This document shows, in pieces, positions 1 through 13,493 of a stretch of DNA of 64,000 nucleotides (positions are counted from its first letter, which is position 1; every line of letters starts with the position of its first letter). Location of the stretch: the NCBI RefSeq assembly GCF_015775975.1, contig NZ_CP064056.1, forward strand, positions 868,001 to 932,000. The letters are read 5' to 3'. The notes below the pieces were generated by a model. That model made no database searches. It was given only the letters and a program-made list of their open reading frames with translations, and was not told the DNA's origin. The translations under genes were made by a program, and so were the position numbers. This stretch comes from Staphylococcus lloydii. GTDB taxonomy: Bacteria > Bacillota > Bacilli > Staphylococcales > Staphylococcaceae.

Positions 1-1010
1 GTGAAATGTTGGATGGCGTGCTTGAAACTTTCCATATAAAGCCAGATTATGATTTAGATATTATGCAACAAGGGCAAACTTTGTCCGAAATCACCTCAAG
101 AGTGTTAATGAAATTAGAAAGTGTCATTAAAGAAGTACAACCCGATATGATTCTTGTTCATGGTGACACGATGACTACTTTTGCGGGTAGTTTAGCGGCA
201 TTGTATAACCAAATTCCAATTGGTCATGTTGAAGCAGGTCTAAGAACTTGGAATAAATATGCGCCATTTCCTGAAGAGATGAATAGGCAAATGGTAGGAG
301 TAATGGCAGATTTGAACTTTGCTCCTACCAATAATGCTGCTCGAAATTTAATTAACGAAAACAAAGATGAATCATCGATAGTCGTTACTGGTAATACAGC
401 AATTGATGCAATGGACACAACGATTGAAGTTGATTATGACTCGGAAATTATCCAAAAGCATAAAGATAAACGTGTCATTTTATTAACCGCGCATCGAAGA
501 GAGAACATAGGCGAGCCTATGGCTAATATCTTTAAAGCAGTCAGAAGAATCGTTGAACAATATGAAGATGTCGTCGTCGTTTATCCAATGCATAAAAACC
601 CAAAAGTTAGGACTATTGCGCAACAGTATTTAGGCAATCATGAACGTATTGAATTAATCGAACCACTCGGTGTCATAGATTTTCATAATTTTGCAAATAA
701 TGCTTATTTTATATTGACAGATTCAGGTGGTGTACAAGAAGAGGCACCATCACTAGGTAAGCCTGTTTTGGTTCTCCGTGATACGACAGAGAGACCTGAG
801 GGCGTTGAAGCAGGTACGTTAGAAATTGTAGGTACTGAAGAGGAATACGTTTTTAACGCCACAGTTCAATTGTTAGATGATGAAAACCATTACCAACAAA
901 TGAGTCAGGCGCGTAATCCGTATGGCGATGGACAAGCTTCTAAAAGAATTTGCGATAATATTAAATATTATTTTGGTTTGATAGATAAAAAACCAGAACC
1001 ATTTATATAA
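1..1010 (+). CDS. mnaA: UDP-N-acetylglucosamine 2-epimerase, 5' end cut by window
   Basis: Converts UDP-GlcNAc to UDP-ManNAc in the cytoplasm, supplying wall teichoic acid linkage units. About 336 residues are present in frame from base 3, and roughly 40 N-terminal residues lie outside the window (family length about 375). Visible family motifs are HGDT near residue 55, HVEAGLRTWNKY, the LLTAHRRENIG segment, and DSGGVQEEAPSLGKPVLVLRDTTERPEG near the C-terminus (split here by reading only its key residues: DSGG, EE, TERPEG). The first ATG in the window (6) is internal, because the upstream codon continues the conserved frame. It lies just ahead of the atp operon, the usual staphylococcal order. 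Confidence 0.93.
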   Translation, partial: EMLDGVLETFHIKPDYDLDIMQQGQTLSEITSRVLMKLESVIKEVQPDMILVHGDTMTTFAGSLAALYNQIPIGHVEAGLRTWNKYAPFPEEMNRQMVGVMADLNFAPTNNAARNLINENKDESSIVVTGNTAIDAMDTTIEVDYDSEIIQKHKDKRVILLTAHRRENIGEPMANIFKAVRRIVEQYEDVVVVYPMHKNPKVRTIAQQYLGNHERIELIEPLGVIDFHNFANNAYFILTDSGGVQEEAPSLGKPVLVLRDTTERPEGVEAGTLEIVGTEEEYVFNATVQLLDDENHYQQMSQARNPYGDGQASKRICDNIKYYFGLIDKKPEPFI

Positions 1011-1084
1011 AAAAATATATTTAACTTTATTTGTGACAATTTAATGACATAAATTAAGATTTTTTAATAACAATTTGAATAGAA

Positions 1085-1113
1085 TTGACAGGCTTTAAAC
1101 GCTATATTATTAT
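1085..1113 (+). promoter_or_regulatory. Sigma-A promoter of the ATP synthase operon
   Basis: A consensus -35 TTGACA (1085-1090) is followed after 17 nt by -10 TATTAT (1108-1113). Transcription would start near 1120, about 55 nt upstream of atpI. No other strong promoter is visible before atpB. Confidence 0.75.
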
Positions 1114-1173
1114 TAAATTTGTATGAGTGGAACGGTTTTCATAAATTAGGAATTAATGAAATGAGGCACAAAA

Positions 1174-1530
1174 TTGAAACGTTTTCACATCATCTTCAAT
1201 CAATACATTCAATACTATATATATACACTTATTGTATTGGTTATTGTGTTTTTTTTCACAAATTCACCATTTGTATTAGGACTCATAATAGGGATAATAG
1301 GATCGCTAATAAATACATTTACTTTCGAATATTATTTAGCTAAGGCTAAAAAGAGTGAAACTATACATATATCTACGGGCAATGTTTGGAGATATTTAAC
1401 GGCGATTTTAGCATGTGTATTATGGGCTTGTTTTAAAGACAATATTAATATTTTTGGTGTAATTGTTGGTTTGTTAGTTTCTTATGTTTTAGTTATTTTC
1501 AAACCGTTAATTCATAAGAAGAAAGTTTAA
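1174..1530 (+). CDS. atpI: ATP synthase protein I (AtpI)
   Basis: Small hydrophobic protein of 118 residues with four predicted membrane segments, the family that precedes atpB and assists assembly of the c-ring or Mg2+ supply. I recognise the staphylococcal pattern SPFVLGLIxGxIGSxINT and the conserved STGNxWRY before the third helix. The start is TTG at 1174, preceded by GAGG 7 nt upstream. An overlapping ATG frame starting at 1119 has no family resemblance and is a shadow. First gene of the atp operon, 22 nt before atpB. Confidence 0.85.
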   Translation: MKRFHIIFNQYIQYYIYTLIVLVIVFFFTNSPFVLGLIIGIIGSLINTFTFEYYLAKAKKSETIHISTGNVWRYLTAILACVLWACFKDNINIFGVIVGLLVSYVLVIFKPLIHKKKV

Positions 1531-1540
1531 GTTTAAGTGA

Positions 1541-2275
<735 letters not shown>

Positions 2276-2316
2276 TTCAGTTATTAAACAATTTAAACAA
2301 AATTTAGGAGGATTTA

Positions 2317-2532
<216 letters not shown>

Positions 2533-2623
2533 TTACACTTAAATAGGCGAAGTCGTTACGACTTTGCCCTTCGTTTTACTATTAAGCAATTGGTTATAAT
2601 GGATGAAAGGAGTGTAAGGCTAA

Positions 2624-3151
2624 GTGACTGCTACGACAAATATGTTCGTACTTGGTGCAGCTGAAGCACATGGCGTTCAGTGGGGAACTATTTTTGTTAC
2701 TGCAATAACGTTTCTTGTTTTATTAGCATTATTAAAGAAATATGCATGGGGTCCATTAAAAGAAGTAATGGATAAACGTGAACGTGACATTAATAAAGAC
2801 ATTGACGACGCTGAACAAGCTAAGTTGAATGCACAAAAGTTAGAAGAACAAAACAAACAAACGTTAAAAGAAACTCAAGATGAGGTTCATCGTATGATTG
2901 AAGAAGCTAAAGTACAAGCACGTCAACAACATGAAGAAATTATTCATGAAGCTAATGTACGTGCGAACGGAATGATTGAAACAGCTCAAAACGAAATTAA
3001 TAGTGAAAAAGAACGCGCAATCGCGGATATTAATAATCAAGTTTCAGATTTATCTGTACTTATTGCTTCAAAAGTATTACAAAAAGAAATCAGCGAACAA
3101 GATCAAAAAGCATTAGTTGAAAAGTACATTAAAGAGGCAGGGGATAAATAA
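2624..3151 (+). CDS. atpF: ATP synthase Fo subunit b
   Basis: Peripheral stalk subunit, 175 residues. One N-terminal membrane helix (about residues 20-40, [20 protein letters not shown] region) is followed by a long charged coiled coil rich in Glu/Lys/Gln that dimerises and holds delta. Translation starts at GTG (2624) with GGAG upstream. The 91-nt gap after atpE contains no obvious terminator, so it is read through. The gene overlaps atpH by one base (TAATG). Confidence 0.96.
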   Translation: MTATTNMFVLGAAEAHGVQWGTIFVTAITFLVLLALLKKYAWGPLKEVMDKRERDINKDIDDAEQAKLNAQKLEEQNKQTLKETQDEVHRMIEEAKVQARQQHEEIIHEANVRANGMIETAQNEINSEKERAIADINNQVSDLSVLIASKVLQKEISEQDQKALVEKYIKEAGDK

Positions 3152-3690
3152 TGGCGAAAGTAGCAATGAAATACGCTAAAGCTTTATTTGATGCCTCTCT
3201 AGATGCTAATAGCTTGGATGTCGTTTATGAAGAATTTTCTGAGGTTGAAAAAGGTGTTTCTTCTGAAATCCATGGTTTAAAAGAGTTAGACCTAGACCCT
3301 AAAAAAAATAAAGAACAACGCGTTCAATTTGCTGAAAAAGTGTTTGCAAGTGCCAATGATTATTTATTAAATATGTTAAAAGTACTTGCTTCAAATAGAC
3401 ATCTTGGAATGATTAGTGATGTTTATAATTCATTTAATCATCTATACAATAAACACAATAACCGAGATTACGCAGTTGTAGAATCTGTATATGCTTTATC
3501 AAATGATGAATTAGATGAAATCGGAAAAATAATAATACAGCAAACGAAATTATCTAAAGTCTTACTTAAAAACGAAATCAACAACGAACTAATTGGTGGT
3601 CTTCGTGTGAAAGTTGGTACTAAGGTAATGGATGCGAGTGTTCAAAACGATTTAGCTCAATTAGAGAAGAAATTTAAAAGAGCGCATTAA
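3151..3690 (+). CDS. atpH: ATP synthase F1 subunit delta
   Basis: Delta (OSCP-like) subunit of 179 residues linking the top of F1 to the b stalk. The N-terminal signature is [17 protein letters not shown], and the C-terminal domain has the conserved LIGGLRVKVGTKVMDASVQNDL region (here near residues 147-169). It starts at an ATG overlapping the atpF stop codon, implying translational coupling. Normal length for the family. Confidence 0.96.
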   Translation: MAKVAMKYAKALFDASLDANSLDVVYEEFSEVEKGVSSEIHGLKELDLDPKKNKEQRVQFAEKVFASANDYLLNMLKVLASNRHLGMISDVYNSFNHLYNKHNNRDYAVVESVYALSNDELDEIGKIIIQQTKLSKVLLKNEINNELIGGLRVKVGTKVMDASVQNDLAQLEKKFKRAH

Positions 3691-3713
3691 TTAATAATAA
3701 AGGAGTGACATAG

Positions 3714-5222
<1,509 letters not shown>

Positions 5223-5238
5223 TTAGTAAGAGTTATGA

Positions 5239-7555
<2,317 letters not shown>

Positions 7556-7575
7556 AAAATTAGGAGGTATGGATA

Positions 7576-7980
7576 ATGAGTACATTAAGCCTAAATATTG
7601 TCACTCCTAATGGCTCAGTTTACGACAGGGATGATGTCGAATTAGCTGTAATGCAAACGACAGCTGGTGAGATTGGTGTTATGTTTGGACACATTCCTAC
7701 CGTAGCAGCGCTAAAAACTGGCTATGTCAAAATTAATTTTGATGGTGGGTCGGAATTTATCGCAGTGAGTGAAGGTTTTGTTGAAATTAGACAGCATAAA
7801 CTATCTATTATTGTTCAAACTGCTGAAGCTGCTAAAGACATAGATGTTGATAGAGCACAAACAGCAAAAACAAAAGCCGAATCGCATTTGAATAACGAAC
7901 AAAATAGCGGTGATCTACATAGAGCTGAGCGCGCACTTGAACGTGCGAATAACAGACTTTATGTTGCTAGTTTAAAATAA
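7576..7980 (+). CDS. atpC: ATP synthase F1 subunit epsilon
   Basis: Epsilon subunit, 134 residues: an N-terminal beta-sandwich (LNIVTPNGSVYD, GEIGVMFGHIP, AVSEGFVEI) and a C-terminal two-helix regulatory domain (RAQTAKTKAE to ERANNRLYVA) that can brake ATP hydrolysis. Last gene of the operon, starting 20 nt after atpD and followed immediately by an intrinsic terminator. Confidence 0.97.
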   Translation: MSTLSLNIVTPNGSVYDRDDVELAVMQTTAGEIGVMFGHIPTVAALKTGYVKINFDGGSEFIAVSEGFVEIRQHKLSIIVQTAEAAKDIDVDRAQTAKTKAESHLNNEQNSGDLHRAERALERANNRLYVASLK

Positions 7981-7990
7981 ATTTATTAAA

Positions 7991-8021
7991 GAGAAGTTCC
8001 TCGAAGGAACTTCTCTTTTTT
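7991..8021 (+). terminator. Intrinsic terminator of the atp operon
   Basis: A perfect 10-bp stem GAGAAGTTCC / GGAACTTCTC with a 5-nt loop is followed by six T. Confidence 0.92.
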
Positions 8022-8190
8022 GTGACTACAAAAATATCTTTGATTAACATGTTTTAAAAAGGGAACGATACATAAAGTCAGACGTTAAAGTTATAATAAA
8101 AATAATGACAATATTATTTTAGTGAAAAGTATCTTTTGTAGAATTTTTCGTGTAGAATACTTTAATAGAGACGAATGAGGAGAATTTAAT

Positions 8191-8424
8191 ATGGAGTATT
8201 TAGGTCAATTTGCGATTATACATTTGATATTACATGTAGTATGTATTTGTATAAGTTATTGGGCATTAAATGTACTCAGATTGGATCAGTTTTTTAAAAA
8301 AGGTGACCCTTTAAAGGTACAAGTATGCATGATATTTTTAGCCATATTATTAGGTACTGCAGTAAGTAATTTTATCGTAGATTTATTACAATTTTCTACA
8401 CAGGTAAAATATTTGTTACAATAA
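8191..8424 (+). CDS. DUF1146 family small membrane protein (YwzB-like)
   Basis: Protein of 77 residues with two predicted membrane helices (about residues 8-28 and 46-70) and a short charged loop LRLDQFFKKGDP between them. This matches the DUF1146/YwzB pattern found between the atp operon and murA in bacilli and staphylococci. Function unknown. Ribosome binding site GAGGAG precedes ATG 8191. The 170-nt gap from the atp terminator probably contains its own promoter, but I see no clear -35/-10 pair. Confidence 0.8.
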   Translation: MEYLGQFAIIHLILHVVCICISYWALNVLRLDQFFKKGDPLKVQVCMIFLAILLGTAVSNFIVDLLQFSTQVKYLLQ

Positions 8425-8527
8425 TCCAAATAGTTGTTATTTAATTTTGAATATAGATATAATTATGTGGAAGAAAATATTCATATAATAAATGAGATGA
8501 AATTGTATATTAAGTGGAGGATAAATG

Positions 8528-9793
8528 ATGGACAAGATAGTTATAAAAAGTGGCAATAAGTTAACAGGAGAGGTAAAGGCTTCAGGAGCAAAAAACGCGG
8601 TATTACCAGTTTTAACTGCGTCTTTACTTGCAGCGGAAGGTACAAGCAAATTACTTAATGTACCTGCATTAAGCGACGTAGAAACAATAAATAATGTGAT
8701 TTCTACATTAAATGCAGAAGTGTCTTATGACAAAGATGGAGAAGCTGTTACTGTTGATGCGACGAAAGATTTATTTGAAGAAGCACCTTACGAATATGTT
8801 AGTAAGATGAGAGCAAGTATATTAGTTATGGGCCCTTTATTAGCACGTTTAGGCCATGCTAAAGTTGCATTGCCTGGTGGTTGTGCCATTGGATCAAGAC
8901 CTATAGAACAACATATTAAAGGTTTTGAGGAACTAGGAGCAGAAATCCATATGGATGGTGGTTTCATTTACGCCAATGCGAAAGATGGACTTAAAGGTAC
9001 TACGATTCATTTAGACTTCCCAAGTGTAGGTGCGACTCAAAATATTATTATGGCTGCTTCATTGGCTGAAGGTAAAACTGTTTTAGAAAATGTAGCACGT
9101 GAGCCAGAAATAGTAGATTTAGCAAACTACATTAATGAAATGGGTGGTAATGTTGTAGGTGCAGGTACCGATACAATCACAATTAATGGTGTAGATAAAC
9201 TTCACGGTGTAACACATTCTATCATTCCAGACCGTATCGAAGCAGGTACGTTGTTAATTGCTGGTGCAATTACACGCGGTGATGTGTTAGTTAAAGGTGC
9301 AATCAAAGAACATATGACTAGCTTAGTCTACAAATTAGAAGAAATGGGAGTTAACCTTGAGTATTCTGACGAAGCCATTCGCGTTAGCGCAGAAGGTGAG
9401 TTGAAACCGGTAGACGTTAAAACATTACCACATCCTGGCTTTCCAACTGATATGCAATCACAAATGATGGCATTACTTTTAACAGCTGAGGGTAATAAAG
9501 TCGTTACTGAAACAGTATTTGAAAATAGATTTATGCACGTTGCAGAATTCCAACGTATGAATGCTAATATTACTGTAGAAGGTAGAAGTGCAAAAATTCA
9601 AGGTAAGAGCCAACTCCAAGGTGCTCAAGTAAAAGCGACAGACTTAAGAGCGGCTGCTGCTTTAATTTTAGCTGGATTAGTTGCAGAAGGAACAACACAA
9701 GTAACTGAGCTGAAACACTTAGACCGTGGGTATGTCGATTTACATGGTAAATTGAATTCATTAGGCGCTAACATTGAAAGAATTAACGACTAA
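8528..9793 (+). CDS. murA: UDP-N-acetylglucosamine 1-carboxyvinyltransferase
   Basis: First committed step of peptidoglycan synthesis: transfers enolpyruvate from PEP to UDP-GlcNAc in the cytoplasm and is the fosfomycin target. It has 421 residues from ATG 8528. The preceding ATG at 8525 is only 4 nt from GGAGG, so 8528 is preferred and gives the standard N-terminus [10 protein letters not shown]. The active-site cysteine is Cys119 in [10 protein letters not shown]. Low-GC Firmicutes carry two paralogues (MurA and MurZ); the position beside fabZ identifies this one as MurA. Likely cotranscribed with fabZ, 33 nt downstream. Confidence 0.96.
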   Translation: MDKIVIKSGNKLTGEVKASGAKNAVLPVLTASLLAAEGTSKLLNVPALSDVETINNVISTLNAEVSYDKDGEAVTVDATKDLFEEAPYEYVSKMRASILVMGPLLARLGHAKVALPGGCAIGSRPIEQHIKGFEELGAEIHMDGGFIYANAKDGLKGTTIHLDFPSVGATQNIIMAASLAEGKTVLENVAREPEIVDLANYINEMGGNVVGAGTDTITINGVDKLHGVTHSIIPDRIEAGTLLIAGAITRGDVLVKGAIKEHMTSLVYKLEEMGVNLEYSDEAIRVSAEGELKPVDVKTLPHPGFPTDMQSQMMALLLTAEGNKVVTETVFENRFMHVAEFQRMNANITVEGRSAKIQGKSQLQGAQVKATDLRAAAALILAGLVAEGTTQVTELKHLDRGYVDLHGKLNSLGANIERIND

Positions 9794-9825
9794 ATAAAAT
9801 GTAGTTTATTGGAGGATTTAATAAA

Positions 9826-10266
9826 ATGGAAACTATTTTCGATTATAATCAAATTAAGCAAATCATCCCACATAGACAACCATTTTTATTAATTGATAAA
9901 GTGGTTGAATATGAAGAAGGTAAACGTTGCGTTGGTATTAAACAAGTATCAGGCAATGAACCATTTTTCCAAGGTCATTTTCCTGAATATGCAGTTATGC
10001 CTGGCGTATTAATTACAGAAGCATTAGCACAAACTGGTGCCGTTGCAATGCTAAATAATGAAGAAAATAAAGGTAAACTTGCGCTTTTTGCTGGTATTGA
10101 TAAATGCCGTTTTAAACGTCAAGTTGTACCAGGTGATACATTAACTTTAGAAGTAGAAATTACTAAAATTAAAGGCCCTATTGGTAAAGGTAGTGCCAAA
10201 GCAACTGTAGATGGACAAGTAGCTTGTAGTTGTGAATTAACATTTGCCTTACAAGATGCTAAATAA
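9826..10266 (+). CDS. fabZ: 3-hydroxyacyl-ACP dehydratase FabZ
   Basis: Dehydrates beta-hydroxyacyl-ACP in type II fatty acid synthesis. It has 146 residues with a hot-dog fold. The catalytic His51 lies in [12 protein letters not shown] and Glu65 in [12 protein letters not shown]. It follows murA closely and ends at a bidirectional terminator shared with the convergent ywpF-like gene. Confidence 0.97.
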   Translation: METIFDYNQIKQIIPHRQPFLLIDKVVEYEEGKRCVGIKQVSGNEPFFQGHFPEYAVMPGVLITEALAQTGAVAMLNNEENKGKLALFAGIDKCRFKRQVVPGDTLTLEVEITKIKGPIGKGSAKATVDGQVACSCELTFALQDAK

Positions 10267-10270
10267 TAAT

Positions 10271-10307
10271 AAAAAGAGCTTAACTTTTCATAAGTTAAGC
10301 TCTTTTT
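10271..10307. terminator. Bidirectional terminator between fabZ and the ywpF-like gene
   Basis: The stem AAAAAGAGCTTAACTT / AAGTTAAGCTCTTTTT is flanked by A and T tracts, so it can serve both converging transcripts. Confidence 0.9.
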
Positions 10308-10309
10308 AT

Positions 10310-10753
10310 TTAGTGTTTATCTGGCTTTTCATCTTTTAGACGAGGTTTAGATTGCATTAATCTATTGAAAGAGGTTTTTAATTCGTCTCCCGATAATCCT
10401 TCATCTACGAGTTGTTCTAATAAACTTTCGGCATATACTTGTCTTAAAGTATAAATATGACATTCAAAAACGACCGAAATTGATCCATTTAATTTCGTGA
10501 TGTGTTTAATCGTCGCATCAAATAAAGCTGGGTCATTTGATGGGCGCGTAATGACCACACGAATATCTAATAATGTTTCATTATCCATATATGATTGCAT
10601 AGTGTCATAATGATAATCTGGAATGACAAGTTCTAACAGCCACCCCGTACCGCTACTTTCTTTATTAATAATGACACCATCTTCCAATTCATATTCAGTT
10701 ACACCGCCGTTTTCTGAAACGATTTGGAATCTAACAGCTTTAAATGTTTTCAT
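10310..10753 (-). CDS. YwpF-like protein
   Basis: Soluble 147-residue protein resembling the YwpF family of bacilli and staphylococci, whose members have no firmly assigned biochemical function. It is mostly beta-strand-forming in the first 110 residues (MKTFKAVRFQIVSENGG, VVFECHIYTLRQVYAESLLEQL) with a basic, proline-containing tail. There are no signal peptide, membrane segment or catalytic motifs. It sits between fabZ and ssb as in other staphylococci. Single-gene minus-strand unit. Confidence 0.75.
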   Translation of the reverse strand: MKTFKAVRFQIVSENGGVTEYELEDGVIINKESSGTGWLLELVIPDYHYDTMQSYMDNETLLDIRVVITRPSNDPALFDATIKHITKLNGSISVVFECHIYTLRQVYAESLLEQLVDEGLSGDELKTSFNRLMQSKPRLKDEKPDKH

Positions 10754-10891
10754 TGCCTCACATCCATTAAAGAAATTTAACTTTTACAATAAATAAGATT
10801 ATGATGCCATTATAACGTAAATTCAATTTGATAAGCCAATTTTTATAAAATATAGCAAACAATTTTTCCTAGTATTATAATAAACTGGCTT

Positions 10892-10920
10892 TTGACGCTA
10901 TTAAGTAACCCAATTATGAT
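10892..10920 (+). promoter_or_regulatory. Sigma-A promoter of the ssb paralogue
   Basis: TTGACG (10892-10897), 17-nt spacer, TATGAT (10915-10920). The inferred start lies only about 15 nt before the ATG, giving a very short leader that still includes AAGGAGGTG. Confidence 0.65.
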
Positions 10921-10942
10921 ATAGCTAACAAGGAGGTGAACT

Positions 10943-11329
10943 ATGATAAATAATATAGTTGTCGTCGGACGACTAACTAAAGATCCACAACTTTTTAGCA
11001 AGGACGAAACAGACTACGTTTCATTATGTCTCGCAATAGATAGACCTTATAAGCGCAATGATCAACAGCAAAATTGTGATTTTTTATTTTGTAAGGCTTT
11101 TGGAAACAATGCTAAAAATATCTATCGTTACTTATTAAAAGGGGCACTTGTAGGTGTAACTGGCCATATGCGATCTTCTAAATATGAAAAAGAAGGGCAA
11201 ATGCATTATGTTACTGAAATCATCATTGATACAATCAAATTTATGTCTCCTAAAGTAAAACAACAGCATAACCAAATTATTGAACCATGTAATCAAGACG
11301 CTACTGATTTAACATTCTCCTTGAATTAA
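10943..11329 (+). CDS. ssb: Single-stranded DNA-binding protein, second copy (SsbB-like)
   Basis: OB-fold protein of 128 residues: MINNIVVVGRLTKDPQL, FLFCKAFGNNAKNI, KGALVGVTGHMRS and the KEGQMHYVTEIIID strand are recognisable. It is shorter than housekeeping SsbA (about 165 residues) and lacks the acidic DDDLPF-type C-terminal tip. That matches the short SsbB/YwpH paralogue linked to DNA uptake and recombination in B. subtilis. A competence role here is inference. Single gene with its own promoter and terminator. Confidence 0.85.
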   Translation: MINNIVVVGRLTKDPQLFSKDETDYVSLCLAIDRPYKRNDQQQNCDFLFCKAFGNNAKNIYRYLLKGALVGVTGHMRSSKYEKEGQMHYVTEIIIDTIKFMSPKVKQQHNQIIEPCNQDATDLTFSLN

Positions 11330-11445
11330 TCTATATAACTGAAATGATTTATCCTCAATTTCAATCACATTAATAAACTAACCACCATTTTTTATCAACC
11401 ATCATACCAAACTTATCAATCCTATTATAATTATACTTGTTAAAG

Positions 11446-11488
11446 GCTATTGCATATGTCTAATTATACATATAGCAATAGCTTTTTT
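11446..11488 (+). terminator. Intrinsic terminator downstream of ssb
   Basis: Long imperfect hairpin GGCTATTGCATATGT / ACATATAGCAATAGC followed by TTTTTT, 120 nt after the ssb stop codon. The stretch between is AT-rich and shows no gene. Confidence 0.75.
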
Positions 11489-11770
11489 GGTTTTATATAT
11501 GGATAATTTAGTCTTAAATTTAAACAGAAAAATCAGATTTATTACATATGTATTACAAGAAAAACAGAAGTTGATAAATTTTCAAAACTGGCATGAAAGT
11601 ATAAATTAATTTCAAAAGGTTTTACTTGGCCTTTATTTAATGTAATTACGTTGTAAAAAAATGCCGATTTTTTTTATTTCACTGTAACCTACAGTCTTTT
11701 TACAGATGTTACATTGGTAATTGCAAATTGATGATAAAACTAATTACCTTATAGGAGGATTTTTTAAATT
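11489..11770 (+). other. AT-rich upstream region of sceD
   Basis: No gene is visible here. It contains the WalR-type box listed separately, a second imperfect box on the other strand, and a poly-T run at 11669-11677. A weak -35-like TTACAT (11709-11714) lies near AT-rich sequence, but I cannot fix the promoter. Confidence 0.5.
11641..11657 (+). promoter_or_regulatory. Probable WalR binding box upstream of sceD
   Basis: TGTAAT, 5 nt, TGTAAA exactly fits the direct-repeat consensus TGTWAH-N5-TGTWAH of the WalKR cell-wall two-component regulator. SceD-type transglycosylases are known WalKR targets in S. aureus. A second half-fitting site lies on the minus strand at 11688-11704 (TGTAAA-N5-TGTAGG, one base off in the second half). 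Confidence 0.7.
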
Positions 11771-12511
11771 ATGAAAAAAACATTACTAACTTCAACTATA
11801 GCAGTAGGATTAGGCGTAACAGGATTAGCAACTGGACATCATGCAGATGCAGCAGAAACAACTGGAGCTAACCATGCGCACTTAGCAAACTTAGCACAAA
11901 ATAACCCTTCTGAATTAAATGCAAAACCAGTTCAAGAAGGTTCATATAACATTAACTTTGATCAAAACAATACTAACTATCATTTTTCTTCAAATGGCCA
12001 AAGCTGGTCTTGGAGTTATAACGGTTATGGTAATCAAGCAGCTAATACTCAACAAGAACAACCACAACAAAGTGAACAAGCTCAACCACAACAACAAACA
12101 CAACAAACTCAAGAGCAACCTAAACAACAAGAGCAAACTCAACAAAGTGCTCAAACTCAAGAACAACCTAAACAACAACAAGCACCACAAACTGAACAAA
12201 CTCAACAACCACAACAAGAATCTACTTCAAGCTCAAATGAATCAAGTTCAAGTGATGACAGCGGTTCTTCAGTAAACGTTAACGGTCACTTAAAACAAAT
12301 CGCACAACGTGAATCAGGTGGCGACATCCACGCTACAAACCCATCAACTGGTGCATCAGGTAAATATCAATTCCTACAAACTACATGGGATTCAGTAGCA
12401 CCTGAACAATATAAAGGTCAACCAGCTTCATCAGCTCCAGAATCAGTACAAGATAAAGCAGCAGTGAAATTATACAACACTGAAGGTGCTTCACAATGGG
12501 TTACTGCATAA
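11771..12511 (+). CDS. sceD: SceD-like lytic transglycosylase
   Basis: Secreted peptidoglycan hydrolase, 246 residues. A signal peptide with n-region MKKTLL and hydrophobic core ends at ADA around residue 27. Residues 40-85 resemble the N-terminal part of SceD/IsaA. Residues 95-150 are a Gln/Thr/Pro/Glu-rich low-complexity linker (repeats of TQQ and EQPKQQ), then a Ser run. The C-terminal transglycosylase domain carries the catalytic Glu (about residue 181) in QIAQRESGG and the [15 protein letters not shown] motif. It ends in WVTA, as in SceD. The linker is unusually glutamine-rich. Strong AGGAGG precedes the start. Regulation by WalKR is inferred from the upstream box. Confidence 0.92.
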   Translation: MKKTLLTSTIAVGLGVTGLATGHHADAAETTGANHAHLANLAQNNPSELNAKPVQEGSYNINFDQNNTNYHFSSNGQSWSWSYNGYGNQAANTQQEQPQQSEQAQPQQQTQQTQEQPKQQEQTQQSAQTQEQPKQQQAPQTEQTQQPQQESTSSSNESSSSDDSGSSVNVNGHLKQIAQRESGGDIHATNPSTGASGKYQFLQTTWDSVAPEQYKGQPASSAPESVQDKAAVKLYNTEGASQWVTA

Positions 12512-12550
12512 TTTAAGTATAAATTATGTAATGTAATATCCAATAAAAGT

Positions 12551-12579
12551 CCTGTCTATAAAAGACAGGGCTTTTTTTT
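12551..12579 (+). terminator. Intrinsic terminator of sceD
   Basis: CCTGTCT / AGACAGG stem with a 5-nt loop followed by a run of eight T. Confidence 0.9.
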
Positions 12580-12640
12580 CTTGCGCTTTTGCAAATTGCA
12601 CGGGGATTTGTTATCTTTAATAAGAAAACATTATAGTAAA

Positions 12641-12724
12641 ACTACTAGGGGAGCCTTTGGCTGAGATGATTTGATTCAGACCCTTACGACCTGATTTGGT
12701 TAGTACCAACGTAGGAAAGTAGTC
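12641..12724 (+). promoter_or_regulatory. TPP riboswitch aptamer (THI element)
   Basis: The conserved THI-box blocks are present in order: ACTAGGGGAGCC, GGCTGAGATG, CAGACCCTT, ACCTGATTTGGTTAGTACCA and CGTAGGAAAGTAGT. The flanks ACTACT and AGTAGT close stem P1. It sits directly ahead of the thiamine operon tenA-thiD-thiM-thiE and would lower expression when thiamine pyrophosphate is bound. Confidence 0.96.
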
Positions 12725-12760
12725 TGCTGAGCTTGATTTATTAATTATGCCTAGTTAGTA

Positions 12761-12791
12761 CTACATTCTTACGTGGAATGTAGTTTTTTTT
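12761..12791 (+). terminator. Riboswitch-controlled terminator
   Basis: CTACATTC / GAATGTAG stem with a 7-nt loop followed by eight T, 20 nt before tenA. Its 5' arm (ACTAC, 12760-12764) can alternatively pair with GTAGT (12719-12723) of the aptamer P1 stem, giving the expected antiterminator/terminator switch. Confidence 0.88.
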
Positions 12792-12810
12792 ATTAGGAGG
12801 AATTTTAACA

Positions 12811-13491
12811 ATGACATTTTCACAAGATTTAAGAACAGCAGCAAAACCTATATTAGAAAATATATATAATGACAATTTCATTCAGCATATGCTTGCTGGT
12901 GATTTATCGGAAGAAGCAGCAAGATTTTATTTAAGAGCCGATGCATCTTACTTAAAAGAGTTTGCCAATATTTATGCGTTGCTTATTCCAAAAGTATCTA
13001 CTTTAGAAGACGTAAAATTTTTGGTAGAACAAATACAATTTATCGTGGATGGTGAAGTTGAAGCGCATGAAATAATAGCTAATTATATAGGCGAAGATTA
13101 CAATGACATTGTACAAGAGAAAGTATGGCCACCAAGCGGGGACCATTATATAAAACATATGTATTATAATGCGTTTAGTAAAGAAAATGCGGCACATACG
13201 ATAGCGGCGATGGCGCCATGTCCATATGTTTATCAATATATCGCTCGCAAAGCTATAAAAGATGATGCTTTAAACAGAGATTGTGTTTTAGCTCAATGGT
13301 TCGATTTTTATAGCACAGAAATGGAAGAGCTCGTTAATGTTTTCGATAGATTATTAGATAAATTAACAGCTCATATTTCACAACAAGAGCGTGACGATAT
13401 TAAAGAAAGCTATTTACAAAGTACAGTGCATGAACAAAACTTTTTCAATATGGCTTATATACAAGAATCATGGGATTTTGGAGGGAAATAA
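12811..13491 (+). CDS. tenA: Thiaminase II / aminopyrimidine aminohydrolase TenA
   Basis: All-helical 226-residue enzyme that salvages thiamine breakdown products by hydrolysing aminomethylpyrimidine. Family motifs are visible: [17 protein letters not shown], the active-site Cys in [12 protein letters not shown] (about residue 135), and YSTEMEELV. First gene behind the TPP riboswitch, followed after 2 nt by thiD. GGAGG lies upstream of ATG 12811. Confidence 0.94.
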   Translation: MTFSQDLRTAAKPILENIYNDNFIQHMLAGDLSEEAARFYLRADASYLKEFANIYALLIPKVSTLEDVKFLVEQIQFIVDGEVEAHEIIANYIGEDYNDIVQEKVWPPSGDHYIKHMYYNAFSKENAAHTIAAMAPCPYVYQYIARKAIKDDALNRDCVLAQWFDFYSTEMEELVNVFDRLLDKLTAHISQQERDDIKESYLQSTVHEQNFFNMAYIQESWDFGGK

Positions 13492-13493
13492 TA

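Noticed and set aside
1119-1343. Open frame overlapping the start of atpI
   Set aside because: No ribosome binding site and no similarity; the atpI frame starting at TTG 1174 is the recognised protein.
11990-12217. Leucine-rich minus-strand frame opposite sceD
   Set aside because: Produced by the Gln-codon repeats (CAA/CAG read as TTG/CTG) of the sceD linker.
12046-12220. Short repeats suggesting a CRISPR or VNTR array
   Set aside because: The repeats are irregular Gln/Pro codons in frame with sceD and there are no spacers of even length; no cas genes are present.
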